From contig NC_061865.1 in NCBI RefSeq assembly GCF_907164915.1, forward strand, positions 57,866,587-57,930,586: a DNA stretch of 64,000 nucleotides. The letters are read 5' to 3'. Source of the stretch: Impatiens glandulifera (lineage: Eukaryota > Streptophyta > Magnoliopsida > Ericales > Balsaminaceae). Positions 34,790-47,430 of the stretch are shown one piece after another (the stretch's first letter is position 1; each line of letters opens with the position of its first letter). The notes under the pieces were generated by a model. The model saw nothing but the letters and a program-made list of their open reading frames with translations, did not search any database and was not told the origin of the DNA. Position numbers and translations under genes: made by a program.

Positions 34790-35655
34790 CTATAAGATGG
34801 TATAAGAAAATAGTAAAAATAATAAAATATTTTAATATTTATCTTATTTAACTTTTATTATTAATTATATTTAAACTAATAAAAATATATTTAATTATCA
34901 TATAAATATAATAAAAAATAAATAATAATGCTATATAATTATATAACTTCTATAAATATATGATTTATTATATTTAAATTCTTATAATTAAATAAATATT
35001 TATAAATAATTAATATTAATAAATATATAATAATAAAATAATTAATCCATTAACGAAAATGAATCATTTGCTTAAACTTTCATTTTATTTTTTTTGTTGT
35101 GGAGATACTATAAAAAAACAAATTATTTTAAAATAAATAATTATTATTATTTCATAATTTAGTTTAAAATATGAAGATAATAATTTTTAAAATGATTAAT
35201 TAAACTAATAAGTATTTAATATAAGAGATAATAATTATAATTAATAATAATAATATTATTATTTTTATATTACTAATTATAAAAAAATATTAATATTCTT
35301 CTTAAAAATAAATAATAAATAAATTTTTTAAATAATAAATTTATAAAATAATTATTTTTTTTAAATAGTATATAATAAATACTCAAATTAAAAAATATTT
35401 AAAGCTTAATAATTAAAATTTAATAAGAGATTAAATTATAAACTAATAAGATTAATATTAAAAAATATAATTAAAAAAAATTAAAATTTAATACTTGTTG
35501 TAATAGGTATAGGGTAGTACTAATTTATACTCATACAAGTTATAACAAATTAACAATAATTTTACTGTTAATATAAAATTAATACAACCAAACACCTATA
35601 TAATTTTACATAGATAGATCCCAACAAGGTAATACCTACCACCAAACACCAACAT
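34790..35655. mobile_element. MITE-like insertion specific to copy A
   Basis: Copy B runs from about 51.86 to 51.90 kb without this 0.87-kb AT-rich block. Its right end (TAGGTATAGGGTAGTAC; CCTACCACCAAACACCAAC) resembles the right end of the element at 57.9-59.0 kb (ACCAACCAAACAAAC). Ends and target duplication were not resolved. Confidence 0.5.
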
Positions 35656-36039
35656 TAAACTTTCATTTAATATATGTGACATGTCAATTGAATAAATTTA
35701 AATTAGTTCTCTCTCCATACTTATGTCACCTAAATCTTTTCAAAAATTTTAAATTATTTTTGTTTTAATTTTAATTTTTTAAACTAACTTTTCTTTTTCT
35801 AAATTAATATAATTTATTATTCAAATACAATTATTTTATTAATTTTGTAAAACATTTTTATTAATGTTATAATTAATTATTAAATACATTGGGTATATCA
35901 TTTAGATCATTCCTATAACAGCTATTACTAACAATTTTAATTTTATGTAAGAATAAAAATATATTTGTTTTTCAAATTATTATATCATCTTTTATCACGT
36001 GTTTAGATTAGATCTTTTCTTAACACTAGGCACTTACAT

Positions 36040-36209
36040 TTTGAGTTTTTGTAGTTAACGCACCATGACAAATTAGTTAAGACAACATGACAACACAATT
36101 AACGCACTATAACAACGTAGTTAAGACAACCTGACAACGCATTTAACGTAGTATGACAATGCAGTTAAGGCAACATGACAACGCTTAAAACTAATGTTGT
36201 TTATACAAT
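36040..36209. repeat. Short irregular AACGCA / ATGACAAC repeats
   Basis: About 150 bp of recurring GTTAAGACAACATGACAACGCA-like units directly left of the palindrome. A decayed equivalent lies at 52.65-52.74 kb in copy B. Confidence 0.6.
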
Positions 36210-36419
36210 AATCATTCTGAAGTTGAACTGTTTTTAAGCATTATTGTATAAACTCCGAAGTTGAACCGTTTTTAAGCATTATTGTATAAACTCTATTACT
36301 TCTCTAACTCTATTAATAGAGTTAGAGAAGTAATAGAGTTTATACAATAATGCTTAAAAACGGTTCAACTTCAGAGTTTATACAATAATGCTTAAAAACA
36401 GTTCAACTTCGGAATGATT
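36210..36419. repeat. 210-bp near-perfect palindrome (foldback, no loop)
   Basis: Arms 36210-36314 and 36315-36419 are reverse complements over 105 bp with about two mismatches and no spacer; the centre is CTCTATTAATAGAG. Each arm contains two tandem copies of a unit of about 47 bp (GAAGTTGAACCGTTTTTAAG followed by CATTATTGTATAAACTC). Copy B has a single diverged unit at 52.75-52.79 kb and no palindrome. A transcript across it would fold into one long hairpin, a possible source of small RNAs. Two units differ at C/T positions, consistent with recent origin. Confidence 0.92.
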
Positions 36420-36608
36420 CATGAAGAACGTAGATTGAAAAACGAGGTTTCATTTCTTTTCTTTCAACATCGACTTGAGACAACTTCATTTTCTTCACTT
36501 CAGTGTTCTCTGATGCATTATAGAAACCATAGGAGGAAACATTGGAGAAACGGGAGACGGAAGTTTGCGAGGAGAATCCATTGGAGAGTTTAAATAAACA
36601 TTTTCTCA

Positions 36609-36609
<1 letters not shown>
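36403..36609 (-). CDS. Possible 68-aa open frame, start resembles an organelle presequence
   Basis: Begins MRKCLFKLSNGFSSQTSVSR, rich in basic and hydroxylated residues and free of acidic ones for the first 30 residues, as in mitochondrial presequences. It then becomes charged (VKKMKLSQVDVERKEMKPRF). The last residues run into the right arm of the palindrome. Copy B keeps the 3' half (52.79-52.88 kb) but lacks the first 40 codons. It looks like a first exon or a captured exon fragment of an unidentified gene; no donor site was established. Confidence 0.25.
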
Positions 36610-36648
<39 letters not shown>

Positions 36649-37173
36649 TATAATAATATAAATATTTATCTTATCATATTTTCTTGTCTTATTTATTTAT
36701 CAATATATAATATTTATATAAATATTCTTTTTCTCAAAATTATATATAATAAAAAATATTTAGATATATAATTTATTTATTTTTAAAAATTAAAGGAGAA
36801 ATAACAATGACATCTTAGTCATGTTGTCTGGCTTAAACTTAAAAGACTTCTAGATGGAATCGAACACATTATATTTTGATATATACACATTATATTTTGA
36901 TATATTAAGTCGATCCTTAAGCTACCTTATAGAGATTTAAATATATAATTATATTTTTTTATAAATTATTTTATATATTTATCATAGTATATAATAATAA
37001 TAATAATATATAATGTTTAATATCGATTAAGTTATAAAGATTAAAGGTGTGCTTGGAAGTGATTTTTTAAATTGGAAATGGAAAAGGGAATATAAGATTG
37101 AGTGATTTTGATATTTATAAAATGAATATGAGACCTTAAGTTAAGGGATATAAGATATATCAAATTTTTTTTT

Positions 37174-37218
<45 letters not shown>

Positions 37219-38258
37219 AAAACTTAAAAAATATATATTAATTATGAATGTCAAAAATATTTTTTTTAAAATTTTTCCTTCTATTCTTTTTAATAATTAA
37301 TTATATATATATATATATTAATAATTTTACAAAATATATATTACAACTTATATAAAATTTATTCATGATATATTGAAATAAAAATAAATTAATTTATTTA
37401 ATTATATGTCTCTCTTTTATGAGTTTTTTTAATAAAATTAATAATTTTATTTATATTAATTAATTTGAAATTGTTCTGTGAAAACCGAACCAAATTGTCC
37501 TGTTTGGAACGGTTTTTCCCGAATTTGAACGGGGATGGAGTGAGGATGGTATTTGTGTCCCACGCCTCGACCCGCCCCGCCCCGATCTTACCTCGATTCT
37601 GTCCCGAACACTATAAACATGAGTAAATATATTAAATTACCAATATGTTTATTTATTCGTTATATTTGATAAGAATAGTAAGTTTATTTCTTTATAATAA
37701 TATAAAATTTTCAATATGTTTATATAATTTTTTTATTTGTTTATTAACTGTGTCCCGCGGTAATTTTCCAAACCGAACAAAATTGAACGGACATGGATGT
37801 ATTAAAAAAATTCCTGAACTAAAAATGAGACGGTGATAAAAATGCATTCCCCGCCACATAGGAGAAAAAAATGGGAGAATAAATGACTTGCATTATTGTT
37901 ATTTGCTTAAAAAAAATATATATATATAAGGAAATAGAGTAGATAGAGAAATTTTGTTATATCTTCGGCCAATAAGATCGTGTCATATCATCCCATCACT
38001 CAATATCTCATCCAAATTTAAAATCCATCTCTCAATATTTCTCTTATTTAATTATATATTAAATATTAATTTTATTTCTTTTTAAATTTATTTGCTAATA
38101 AATAATTATATATATGAATAATTTTATAATTATTATAGGTATAAATTTTATGATATATTTAAATAAAAATAAATTAATTTATTTGATTATTTGTCTCACT
38201 TTTATGAGTTTTTGTTAATAAAATTAATAATTTTATTTATATTAATAATTTTATATGT

Positions 38259-38321
<63 letters not shown>

Positions 38322-38560
38322 ACAACTTATTTATAATTTGTGATATATTTATCTCTTTTTATAAGTTTATATAAAAATAATATATATGTATACACAAAGT
38401 TATAAATTGAATTCAATTACCATCCTAACTTCATTAATAAATGATGTCGTTGTTAAAATATTTACATTTAAAATTTGAGACAAGAATTCAAGTCTTAATT
38501 GATCTGGATTATATATGGGTGTGAATTTAAGAGAGATTAAATGAATGATCTATTATAAAG
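36610..38560. other. Copy A right part, AT-rich
   Basis: Contains (AT)n tracts at 37178-37214 and 38262-38318. At 37.46-37.62 kb there is a GC-rich retroelement-like block (CCTCGACCCGCCCCGCCCCG). A frame of 63 codons at 37645-37836 has low-complexity content and no support. Segments match 53.66-54.19 kb and 57.17-57.90 kb of copy B. Confidence 0.5.
38262..38318. repeat. (AT)n microsatellite
   Basis: About 57 bp of AT repeats; the partner in copy B at 57.62 kb is shorter. Confidence 0.9.
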
Positions 38561-38574
38561 ATTAATATGACAAT

Positions 38575-39425
38575 ATAGTATAGGGTTTGTAAAAATGATA
38601 TTTTTGGTCTGTTTAAAAACGAAAATACTCTTTTGACGCACGCATTCTCGTGACGCGACAAATATGTACAGAAATGCCGCTCTCCAGGATGTTGGGCGAT
38701 GTAAGATTCCGATTTATGAGGATGTCCTTAATATTTATTATATTTTCTCCCATTTTTTTTATTTTTTTTCTTCCCTCTTCCCCTTTCTCTCTCTCCCTTC
38801 TTTTTAAACCTTAAGCGACCAAAACAACAGCGAACACAAACACAAATTGATTAAATTCATATCGACTTTAGTTCCTCCCACTCCCAATGCATTGCCAATC
38901 AAATTAGCACCATTGTCTTTGAGTTCATTCTCACCTAAATTGAGCTTCTTAAGGAACTGTTTGGTGGCTATACAGGTAGCAAAGTCACGAATACCTTCAA
39001 CAGTTATATCGTTTCCAGTCATCTCGAGAACCTCTAATAAAGGTGCAGATTTGTTGAGAGCATTCGCAAGTGCCTTGAACAGTAGTCTTCAAAGTTCAAA
39101 TAACTGAGGTAAATCTCTGTAAGATCTTTGAACTGAAAAAAAACCTCCTTAACTCAATGTGAACATGTTGTCCCTAAGATCCAACTTTTGTAGAAGAGTA
39201 CACCTCCCAGGAGATTCTGCAAAGATGACTCCCCCTTGAAAGTCAATCATATTTGAAGAACGAAAATTCTCCAAGAGGGGAGATATTTTAACGATTTCGG
39301 AAATGAAGATAGTCGTATTATTATGGAAGTGAAGAACCCTTCCACGCTTCGCGTGACGCGACAATGTTATGGTTCCAAAAAATGGAGGTCGAGGGTTTCA
39401 TTCTAACTTGGCAGTTTCGGCTGCT
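38575..39425. mobile_element. Probable gene-capturing element carrying a RanGAP fragment
   Basis: The left part (GGTTTGTAAAAATGATATTT; CATTCTCGTGACGCGACAAA) matches the left end of the long-TIR element at 58985-59475 in copy B. GTGACGCGACAA recurs as a direct repeat at about 39350. Copy B has no RanGAP sequence. The right inverted end is not recognisable in copy A, so boundaries are approximate. Confidence 0.45.
38850..39320 (-). pseudogene. RanGAP (Ran GTPase-activating protein) LRR fragment
   Basis: Minus-strand text in order: SPLLENFRSSNMIDFQGGVI, LLQKLDLRDNMF, DLTEIYLSYLNFED, ALANALNKSAPLLEVLEMTG, NDITVEGIRDFATCIATKQF, LKKLNLGENELKDNGANLIG. These are consecutive leucine-rich repeats of plant RanGAP, with the family pattern LDLRDNMF, YLSYLNLED and KLNLAENELKDEG. 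The reading frame breaks after DNMF and again after FED, and the WPP domain and the C-terminus are missing. No introns are visible, which is uninformative because plant RanGAP genes may be intron-poor in this part. Not functional as a GAP; it could produce antisense or small RNAs. The plus frame 38847-39107 is its shadow. Confidence 0.85.
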
Positions 39426-39429
39426 CAGT

Positions 39430-40619
39430 GGTGGTAGTGAGTTAATAGATTTAAATGATATTTTATTTTAGTGTTTATCAACAAGTGATCAGATGATTGG
39501 TCTTCTTGAAAAATTAAAATTTTATTATATTATATTAGTGTAAACTGATTTTAGAGTGAGATTATCCAAATCTTTTTTTAAATTGTTTTCAAACTAATTC
39601 AATCTTTAATAAATATATAGGTATAAATTAATTATAAGAATATTTTTTTTTATCAATTTAAAGTAATTAATAAATAAGGTTAAAATTAAAACTTGAATTT
39701 TTTAATAATAAATAAGTTATTACATGAGACTTTATTAACAAATGAAAAGTTGAATATTTTTTTAAATAAAAATTAAAAATAAATAAAATCTGAAAAGTTA
39801 TTTTTAATAATAAAAAATTGTAAAGTACACTAATATAATTTCTTTTTAAAGATGTGAGAATCAAATAAGTGGTTTGAATCTTTTAAAAATTACTTTTTTC
39901 ATTTGAACTAATTTAATGATAGATATAAATATAATTAATAATTAGAGATAAGATATGTTAGATAAAAAAAAAATCAATAAAAAAATAGTATGAAAAATTA
40001 GATAAAATAATTTATTTTTAAATTAATACCATATCTTAATGTATTAAATATATGTAGAAATAAAATAAAATATGTAATTAATGGATATTAAATATATAAA
40101 TAATCCAAATGCATTATTTTAATCAATTATAATTTTTTTTCATTCAAAAACTAAATAATATAGATATATAGATGCATATGAATTATAATTTTGAGAGGTT
40201 TTAGACACATTGGTGTGAAGAGTTATGGCTTATAGCATTATATCTATTAGGAATAATAGTTAATATTATTTAGTTAATGATATATATCTTATTATTCATA
40301 TATATTTTGTTGTGTTTACTCATTTTTTTTATTTATTTATTTATTTATTTATTTTTGTGTTAATTATAAACATTATTAGTACTAATAATTTAAGGCCGAA
40401 TTGTCATTAGAGTTTTTTTTATTGGAGCAAATTGAAATTATGGACAAAATGAGGTTTTGTTGTAACAGTTTCAAATAGCGTTAACTTATTATTTACGTAA
40501 ATTTATAAATAAATAATTTATATAAATAATTTAACTATCAAATTTTAGCGATGTTAGGATTTTAATTATCGATTTTATGAAATTTAGGAGTCAAAACTCT
40601 AAATTCTCAGTTATTTATA
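39430..40619. other. Copy A tail and junction between duplication copies
   Basis: 39.43-39.79 kb matches 59.49-59.86 kb. The following 0.8 kb is single-copy AT-rich spacer, including a (TTTA)n tract at 40.33-40.36 kb. Minus frame 39667-39864 is low-complexity. No gene seen. Confidence 0.5.
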
Positions 40620-40799
40620 TATCTAATTAATTATATATATAATATTTCATATAAAATAAAAAAATTATATCTATAACCCATATTAAAAAAATTACTTTTC
40701 CTCATTATTTAATTATATATATATATATATATATTATATTTTCTCTTTATATAAATATTTTATTATAAATCATATATATATATATATATATAACTATTA

Positions 40800-40887
40800 T
40801 AATATAATATATATATATATATTTTATTTTATTTTAATAATTATTTTTTATATTTCTATTTGTAAAAACCATTTCATTTATTTTTAA

Positions 40888-40930
<43 letters not shown>

Positions 40931-41710
40931 TTATTTTGATTGAAAAAAGAAAAAAATTACAAAAGAGTAAGTAAAAATCAAAACAATAAATAAAAAAATA
41001 ACGTAAAAATCTAAATATAATATATATATATATATATAATTAATTTCGTTCGTATATTTAAATAAAAATAAATTAATTTGTTTGATTATTTGTCTTCTTC
41101 ATTTTATAAATTTTTTAATAAATTTAATAATTTAATTATATTAATTTTATTTTATAATTTATATAATTATATATTAAATATATATATAAATTAGTTCGTA
41201 ATATATTTAAATAAAAAAATTAATTTATTTAATTATTTATATTTTTTTATGAGTTTATATAAAATATATATATATATATATACAAAATTATATGTTGAAA
41301 TCAACACCATAATAAGTGGTGGTGTAATAGTTAAAGTGTTCACAATTCAAATATGAGACGTGAGAGGATTAAATGAATGAAAATTATGGTGGTTAATGCA
41401 GGGTAGGTGCAAAGTCGGTCCCGAGATTTTGGTGTAGGGTAGTGAGTGGATTTTTATGGTTCTTAAGTTTAGTTTAAAAAATTGATAAAAATATTTTTTT
41501 TTTTTAATTTGAATATTAACCAAATTAAAGTAATAATTTTTTTATGTTAATCTATTATGTTTCAACCTATTATGTTTAAAAATATAATAAATTTAATTAA
41601 TTATCTATTTTTTTTTTATTAAATGTGTTGCTTTGAGAAATGGTCTTCCCTAGCCCCTAAGCTTTTTGGAGTTACCCTAGGCTGGATAAGTGCGGTGAGT
41701 ACAAGTGGTT
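40800..41710. other. AT-rich insertion specific to copy B
   Basis: Copy A passes from TTAATTATATATATAT to TTAGGTGCTTTAGTC within about 70 bp; copy B has about 0.95 kb there. Edges near 41.40 kb (GTGCAAAGTCGGTCCCGAG) and 41.65 kb (CTAGCCCCTAAGC) may belong to a decayed transposon. No gene. Confidence 0.4.
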
Positions 41711-42292
41711 AGGTGCTTTAGTCTTCTTATAAAATAAATTTATTTTTTATAAAAAAAATAATTATTTATTTGATTATTTGTCTCCTTTTTATATTAATAC
41801 TTTTTTCATATCTTTTAAATTAATTTTGTTTTTTACTTTTCTTACTATTTATTATTTATTAGTTATGCTTATCATTTTAACTTTCTTTCTTTTAATTTAT
41901 TTTTTTTAATATTATATTTTATATATACATCAATAATGATATTTTATTAATTATTTTACACTATATAATTATATATTAAATTTTAAAAATATTTTCTCAT
42001 TATTCTGTAATTAAAATTTTTAAATAATTTATTAAGAAACTCAGGGCTAAGAGTCGTTTCCCATGCCCGATCTCATTCTCATGTGAATCCACACAACAAA
42101 ATTCACATTTTTCATAACCTAATCCAAACATTACTATAGCCTTGAACATGAAGATGGAAAATTTTCTAATAAGCTAACATGTCATATTTTGAAACAAGGT
42201 CTTAGAATGTGCTTTAGATATACTATATTCTCTTAAACTTCATTTCTTAAACTTCATTTGAAACATGTTTACCATCTTTAGAACGACCCTTG

Positions 42293-43003
42293 TACAGTCG
42301 GACTCAAAAACAAAACATGAAAAATTGGATTTCTAAGAATTTTAAATCAGGCATTCCGCTTTTTGATCTTCGATATCCAAATCAATCTAAATTCATTACA
42401 TAATTCATTTAGAACTGAATTAGATCATAAAATTGTTCAATACAATGCTAGAATATAAAAATGACAATTTTCTTCATAATTGAATTTTTAAAAAATTATA
42501 ACATGACAAGTAAAATGCAAATAGTATAGATGTTTATCCACGTTCCAAATGAGTCTAGAAATAAACTCCAATCTATCCTAAATAGAACCGAAAACCTAAT
42601 TCCAAAAGTCAAAAATCTGAAAACTTCATAATTTGGTCAATCACAGCGGAATTTTTTCTTTGCTCCTTCTCTACGTTCTATAAAAATTTTAAAAAAAGTG
42701 TGATAGTTTCTCTAAAGAAGGAATGCGTTATAAAGCAAGCCGACTTCAAGCCAAACAACTAACTTCCTCAATTTTTTTATTTCCATTTGATCAGTAGAAT
42801 GTTCATTGGGAAAAAAAGGCCAAATAGAGGGTGTCCCGAATTTGTTGATCGCAAGCTGGTCCGCTTGACCCTTTCGTCCCATTGACCAGGACTTTTGGCA
42901 AGGCCAAATAGAGGGTGTCCCGAATTTGTTGATCGCATGCTGGTCCGCTTGACCCTTTCGTCCCATTGACCAGGACTTTTGGCTGTGTTGACCAATGGGC
43001 CAG
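42293..43003. other. Copy B-specific block replacing 23.02-23.10 kb of copy A
   Basis: Homology stops after GAACGACCC and resumes at GACTATTGCTCTTTTTTGAC. The block is less AT-rich than its surroundings and contains the 84-bp minisatellite. No termini recognised. Confidence 0.5.
42817..42984 (-). repeat. Two tandem 84-bp units, in frame on the minus strand
   Basis: The unit starting AGGCCAAATAGAGGGTGTCC at 42817 repeats at 42901 with one visible difference (GCAAGC/GCATGC). Because 84 is divisible by 3, two overlapping minus-strand frames (42712-42966 and 42777-42995) stay open with 28-residue repeats (for example SPGQWDERVKRTS). No known protein recognised; open frames follow automatically from the repeat and are weak evidence for coding. 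Confidence 0.85.
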
Positions 43004-43059
43004 GGGACTATTGCTCTTTTTTGACGTGTATTATTATTATTATTATTATTATAGATTTA

Positions 43060-44850
43060 AACTCATTTAATCTTATTTAAATATTTTTTCTAATTTTATT
43101 TAAATTAGACTTATAATTTAATTATTTTGGAGTTTAATAGATACACGTCCTCTCTAAGTTATTTATTTATTTTAATTATTTGTGATTAACCCGTATATGA
43201 ATATTTAAAATTCTAAAATTTACGAGGTCAAGAATAAGTTTCTACATTAAATAAACTCTTAAACTAGTTAAACTTTTACAATTTTAAATTTATAATATTA
43301 AAATTTTACGAGCTTATAAATTATTTTGATATTACAAACTTATATTTTACATCAATAAGTGAAATTATATTTACAAATTAAAATATATACAAATAAATGA
43401 ACTCATCAAATTAATTTTTTTATTATAACTTAGTTTAGTATTATTTTATTTGTCATTATTTATTTATTTAATTATATATAAATATATATATAGTTTTTAA
43501 AAGTTAATATATATTTAAAAATGAAAAAAAAAACCATTTAAGCATAAATCATTATATGGAAAGAAAAAAACGATACTAAATAATTTATCGAAACTCGTAA
43601 ATTCTCGAGAAGAACGATTAACTCTCCGACAGACTCAACTGACTTTCTGACTTTCTGAACTAATCTTAGAAAGCGTCATAATAATAATAGTTGAATGATA
43701 CACATCGGACGACTACGATCATTGAAAGTTCTATGATTTCTCTCCTACTAGATAATTCACCAAACAATCATTCGGATGGTACCCAAATATGTAAGTTTGT
43801 CATTTCAGCCGCATCAATCTAAACTTCTCAACAACTACTCAAAGATTCAGACATCACCCAATTAATCATAGTAATACTCCACAAAAGACTTCAAATACTA
43901 ATCACCCTTCAAAATTGCAAAAATAAGTGAGTGGTCGATACAACTTTTTTGTGACACATACAACAATATGACTAACCATAATACAATCTTTTTTCATTCA
44001 TATATCATCCGTTAGAATCCACCATGAATAATGCTCCATCCAAAGAACGAGATCTTAGATAGAATCTTTGACTCCCAAAATTTTTCTCAACAAAAATTAT
44101 ATGAAATCATTTTAGCGAACAACTTGTATCAATTCCTACATGAAAATTATCCATATATTGTCAACGCATAACGTTTTATTCAGATGATGACACTTGTTTG
44201 CGTCATACCAAAAGTAAAACTCTATTATGAGACGAACTCTCCATAATGTTTATTTTTTTTATATCTAAATCGACTAACGAAATCACTCGACCGATGATGA
44301 AAAATGTCCTTAACTGTGGCATTTTCTACCTATAGCAATGAAAGCAAACTCATGATACACCGTAACTAGACTTTTGACTGCACACCCCAAATTATATGTA
44401 AATAATATTATTATATAACTCATATTTTTTAAAATAATTTTTTACAATTTTGAATAAACTCTAGGATTGTACGTATAAATATTTCCCCATTCAGTTAATT
44501 TTAATTATTTCCATAAGTTTCCTTGTGAAGCCTGCTAAATACTCAGTGATGCACATCCTCTTTTTAGTTTGTCTCCCAAGTTAATCTTTATGATCATATA
44601 AAATTGTTGGACAAATTTATTTACTTTTGGATTTTCACCTCATATCTTATTATAGTTAAAAAGTTGAGATTGTAGTAATATTATTTGATGTATGAAAAAT
44701 AAGGTTAAAGATTATGATAATATTATTGAATTTCCTTATATATATTATGATGAATTTTAGTTGTTATAAGATTACAAACTAAATTAGCTAGCATTTATAG
44801 ATTTTGATTTAATCCTGAAATAAATTAAGAAATATCAGCATAATTAAATA
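43060..44850. other. Copy B partner of 23.23-24.96 kb, no gene seen
   Basis: Follows copy A closely (for example GACGACTACGATCATTGAAA; CATCCAAAGAACGAGATC). Small indels break any shared frame. Confidence 0.45.
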
Positions 44851-44859
44851 ATTAACGAC

Positions 44860-45460
44860 TTTCCAAGGATGTGTTCATTATTAGACATTTTTTTAGAAAT
44901 TAAAGGAGAACCAACATGACACCCCGGAGCTATGGTTCCCGCTTAAACTTAAAACGCTTCCAAAAAATGTGGTCGAAGGGGTTTAATGAGTTTTAATAAT
45001 TGTAAGAGTAAAACTAAATTAGCATTTATCGATTTTGATTTAATCCTGAAATAAATAAGAAATATTAACAGAATTAAGTAATTAACGACTCTCCAAGGAT
45101 GTGTTCATTATTAGGTCATTATTAAACAAATTTTTTAAGGAATTTAAAAAGAACTAGCATGACACCCCATTATTATGGTTTCCCGCTTAAACTCAGATCG
45201 CTTCCAAAATATGTGGACACAAGGGGTTAAACATATAGTCCGTATACACACTTAACTAAGGATGTGTTCATTATTAGGTCATTATTAGACAATTTTTCTG
45301 GAAAATTAAAAGAGAACTAGTATGACACCCCACTACTATGGTCCTCCGCTTAAACTCAAAGTGCTTCCAAAAAATGTGGACACAAGGGTTTAAACATATA
45401 GTCTGCATACACACTTAACCATTTAATTAGGCGCGGAGCTTGTCGCCTAACGGGCTCGAA
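44860..45460. repeat. Three tandem CATGACACCCC-type units, copy B
   Basis: Same structure as 24960-25600. The GGCGCGGAGCTTGTCGCCTAA end is directly followed by AATACTTCATTTTTCACTTG, a deletion compared with copy A. Confidence 0.7.
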
Positions 45461-46593
45461 CCCAATACTTCATTTTTCACTTGTCGCCCTATATCTTCTC
45501 TTTTTCTCTTAAATAATTTATTTTGTTCTTTATTTTATAATAATTGGTATCACATCTAGGGACGAATCTATGATTCAGAGTTGAGTTGAGCCTAAAAAAA
45601 TAACGATTTTTTTGTGTGGATAAAACGAGTGAATAAATGTAAGTTTTATCATTTTTTTAATAATTAAATAAATAAATAATGAGTTATATTGAAATTTTTA
45701 AAAATTATGGAATAGTGTCAATTTCTAACTTAATTTTTTCCAGGAGCTGATTTTCAGAAAAGATCAGTTGTAAAGAAAGAATCATCCACCAGTTATTAAT
45801 TATTTTCAGTAAGAAGGCACGTCTAATTTGAGAGTTTTTGCTAGAGTACTATTAGACTAGATGGATATTGGTAAAAAATCAACAAATGGTTGAAGAAGAT
45901 TGACAAGTCTTTAATAAAGATAGACAAATCTTAAAAGAAAATCAATGTTTGAGTTAGACAAGGCATACTAATGTTAGACAAATTTATAAGGATGTTTGGT
46001 TCATTGTTTGATTATTACGGTTAGTCACCTACTAAAAGTAAAAGAAGAAAAATTGCTTATTACTATTTGGAAGAGTTAAATGTGTCATTTTCTTTAATTA
46101 ATTTATTGATTGATTTGTTAATTTAAAATAATAAAGGAAACCTGTTGAAAATGAGTGATAAGGGATTAATTTGTTCTTAAATGATATGTTCTTAAACTAT
46201 TTTAATTTATGAAGATTTTTGTCATGATTTATGTTTACTAGTGAAGGTATTCATTCAAGAAATTTATATTATTCTTTTATTCCCTTTTTAATGGAAATAA
46301 TTTAGAGAATTTTTGTATATTATTCCATTATTGTATTGAACAAATTTAGAGAACAGCCTTATAGGGCAACAAATTTGAACCAAATGTATTAAAAACATAA
46401 TGTGTGTGACATCATTTAAACATGTAACATTTTGTTACCACTACATTTTCAGAGCTAGAGTTATTTAACTTTTCTTGATTTGATTGAGTTGAGATTTATA
46501 GATAGTAATCTACTAATCCCTTAATATATGATTTAACCAAACATAACATAAAAATATATAGTTAATAACTTAATAGAACTTGCAACTTGTCAA

Positions 46594-46674
46594 AAGGCCC
46601 ATGCGCTCAGGGTTGGGCCGATTAGAGTCATGCGCGTATTGAAAAATAAAACCCTAGTATTGGGTATAAATATA
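46594..46674 (+). promoter_or_regulatory. U4 promoter: site II-like motifs, telo-box, TATA box
   Basis: AAGGCCCATGCGC at about 46594, GTTGGGCCGATT, AAAACCCTAG at 46647-46656 and TATAAATATA at 46665-46674. Same layout as U2. Confidence 0.65.
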
Positions 46675-46799
46675 CGGTGACTTATGCTAAAGAAAATCAC
46701 TCATGGGTCTTTGGTTGTATGCATATAATGTATTGTCTCCTCTTTTCTCTCTAGAGACACTCATTTACTAAGGGCAGACGCTCACGTCTTTAGTTTCAC

Positions 46800-47077
46800 A
46801 TGGATACGGTTAGACGTATCATGGTTTTGATGCTCGATCTAAGATGTGACTCATTTCTGAGTTGTTTTTACATATCGTCGTTTCTCGAGAATCTACCGAA
46901 ACTCAAGAACGTACGTATATTCAAGACTAAATCAGAGGATAGAAGGTATAAAATATTGTATATTTTTTATTAACTTTTAAACGATTAATTATGAAAAATG
47001 AAAGGTCCTGATTCTAAAATTTTGATTTTCCAATACTTGTTAGGGCTCTGGAAGATCTCCATATGCCTTTTGCATAA
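46800..47077 (+). CDS. U4 predicted small protein, 59 aa, two coding exons
   Basis: Exon 1 from ATG 46800 to 46945. Exon 2 from 47044 to 47128 with an early stop TAA at 47075-47077 (TTTGCATAATC), two codons before the U2 stop. Exon 3 from 47212. The product begins MDTVRRIMVLMLDLRCDSF and shares the frame-shifted exon 1 end of U2 (LPKLKNVRIF). The promoter and splice sites are conserved while the coding end drifts, which speaks for a non-coding function or relaxed selection. Confidence 0.33.
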
Positions 47078-47386
47078 TCATAGCCGGGGAGATCTGCATC
47101 GTCTTGCTGGCTCAAGCTAAACTAGCTGGTTAGTTTTTAAGTTATATAAGTTGCAGTTATAAATTAATTTAAGAAAAAAAACTTACATTATTTTATGATT
47201 GATACACACAGGCCATGCTGCGTAGGATACTCTAGATTGGCTAGATATGAGGGTCTATATAAAGATAAAGTGGACATATGCAGAGGACTGAGACAGCCAT
47301 ATGAAATGAGAGTTATAGTGAGAAAGAGAGGTGAGAAAAAATAAAATTGTATAAATATTGTAATTATTATTATTAATAAAAAAATA

Positions 47387-47430
<44 letters not shown>

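Larger units (their letters stand above)
22285..39790. repeat. Tandem segmental duplication, copy A (about 17.5 kb)
   Basis: Landmarks recur in the same order and orientation in copy B: 22.29/40.62 kb (TATCTATAACCC), 22.79/42.05 kb (GTTTCCCATGC), 23.11/43.00 kb (GACTATTGCTCTTTTTTGAC), 24.9-25.6/44.8-45.4 kb, U2/U4, the hAT at 28.69/47.86 kb, U3/U5, 36.42/52.79 kb (ATGATTCATGAAGAACG), 38.4/57.7 kb and 39.43-39.79/59.49-59.86 kb. Mismatches by eye are a few per 60 bases in the best parts. A-specific insertions: solo LTR, nested MULE/hAT, MITE at 34.8 kb, palindrome and RanGAP fragment. Ends are approximate. Confidence 0.85.
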
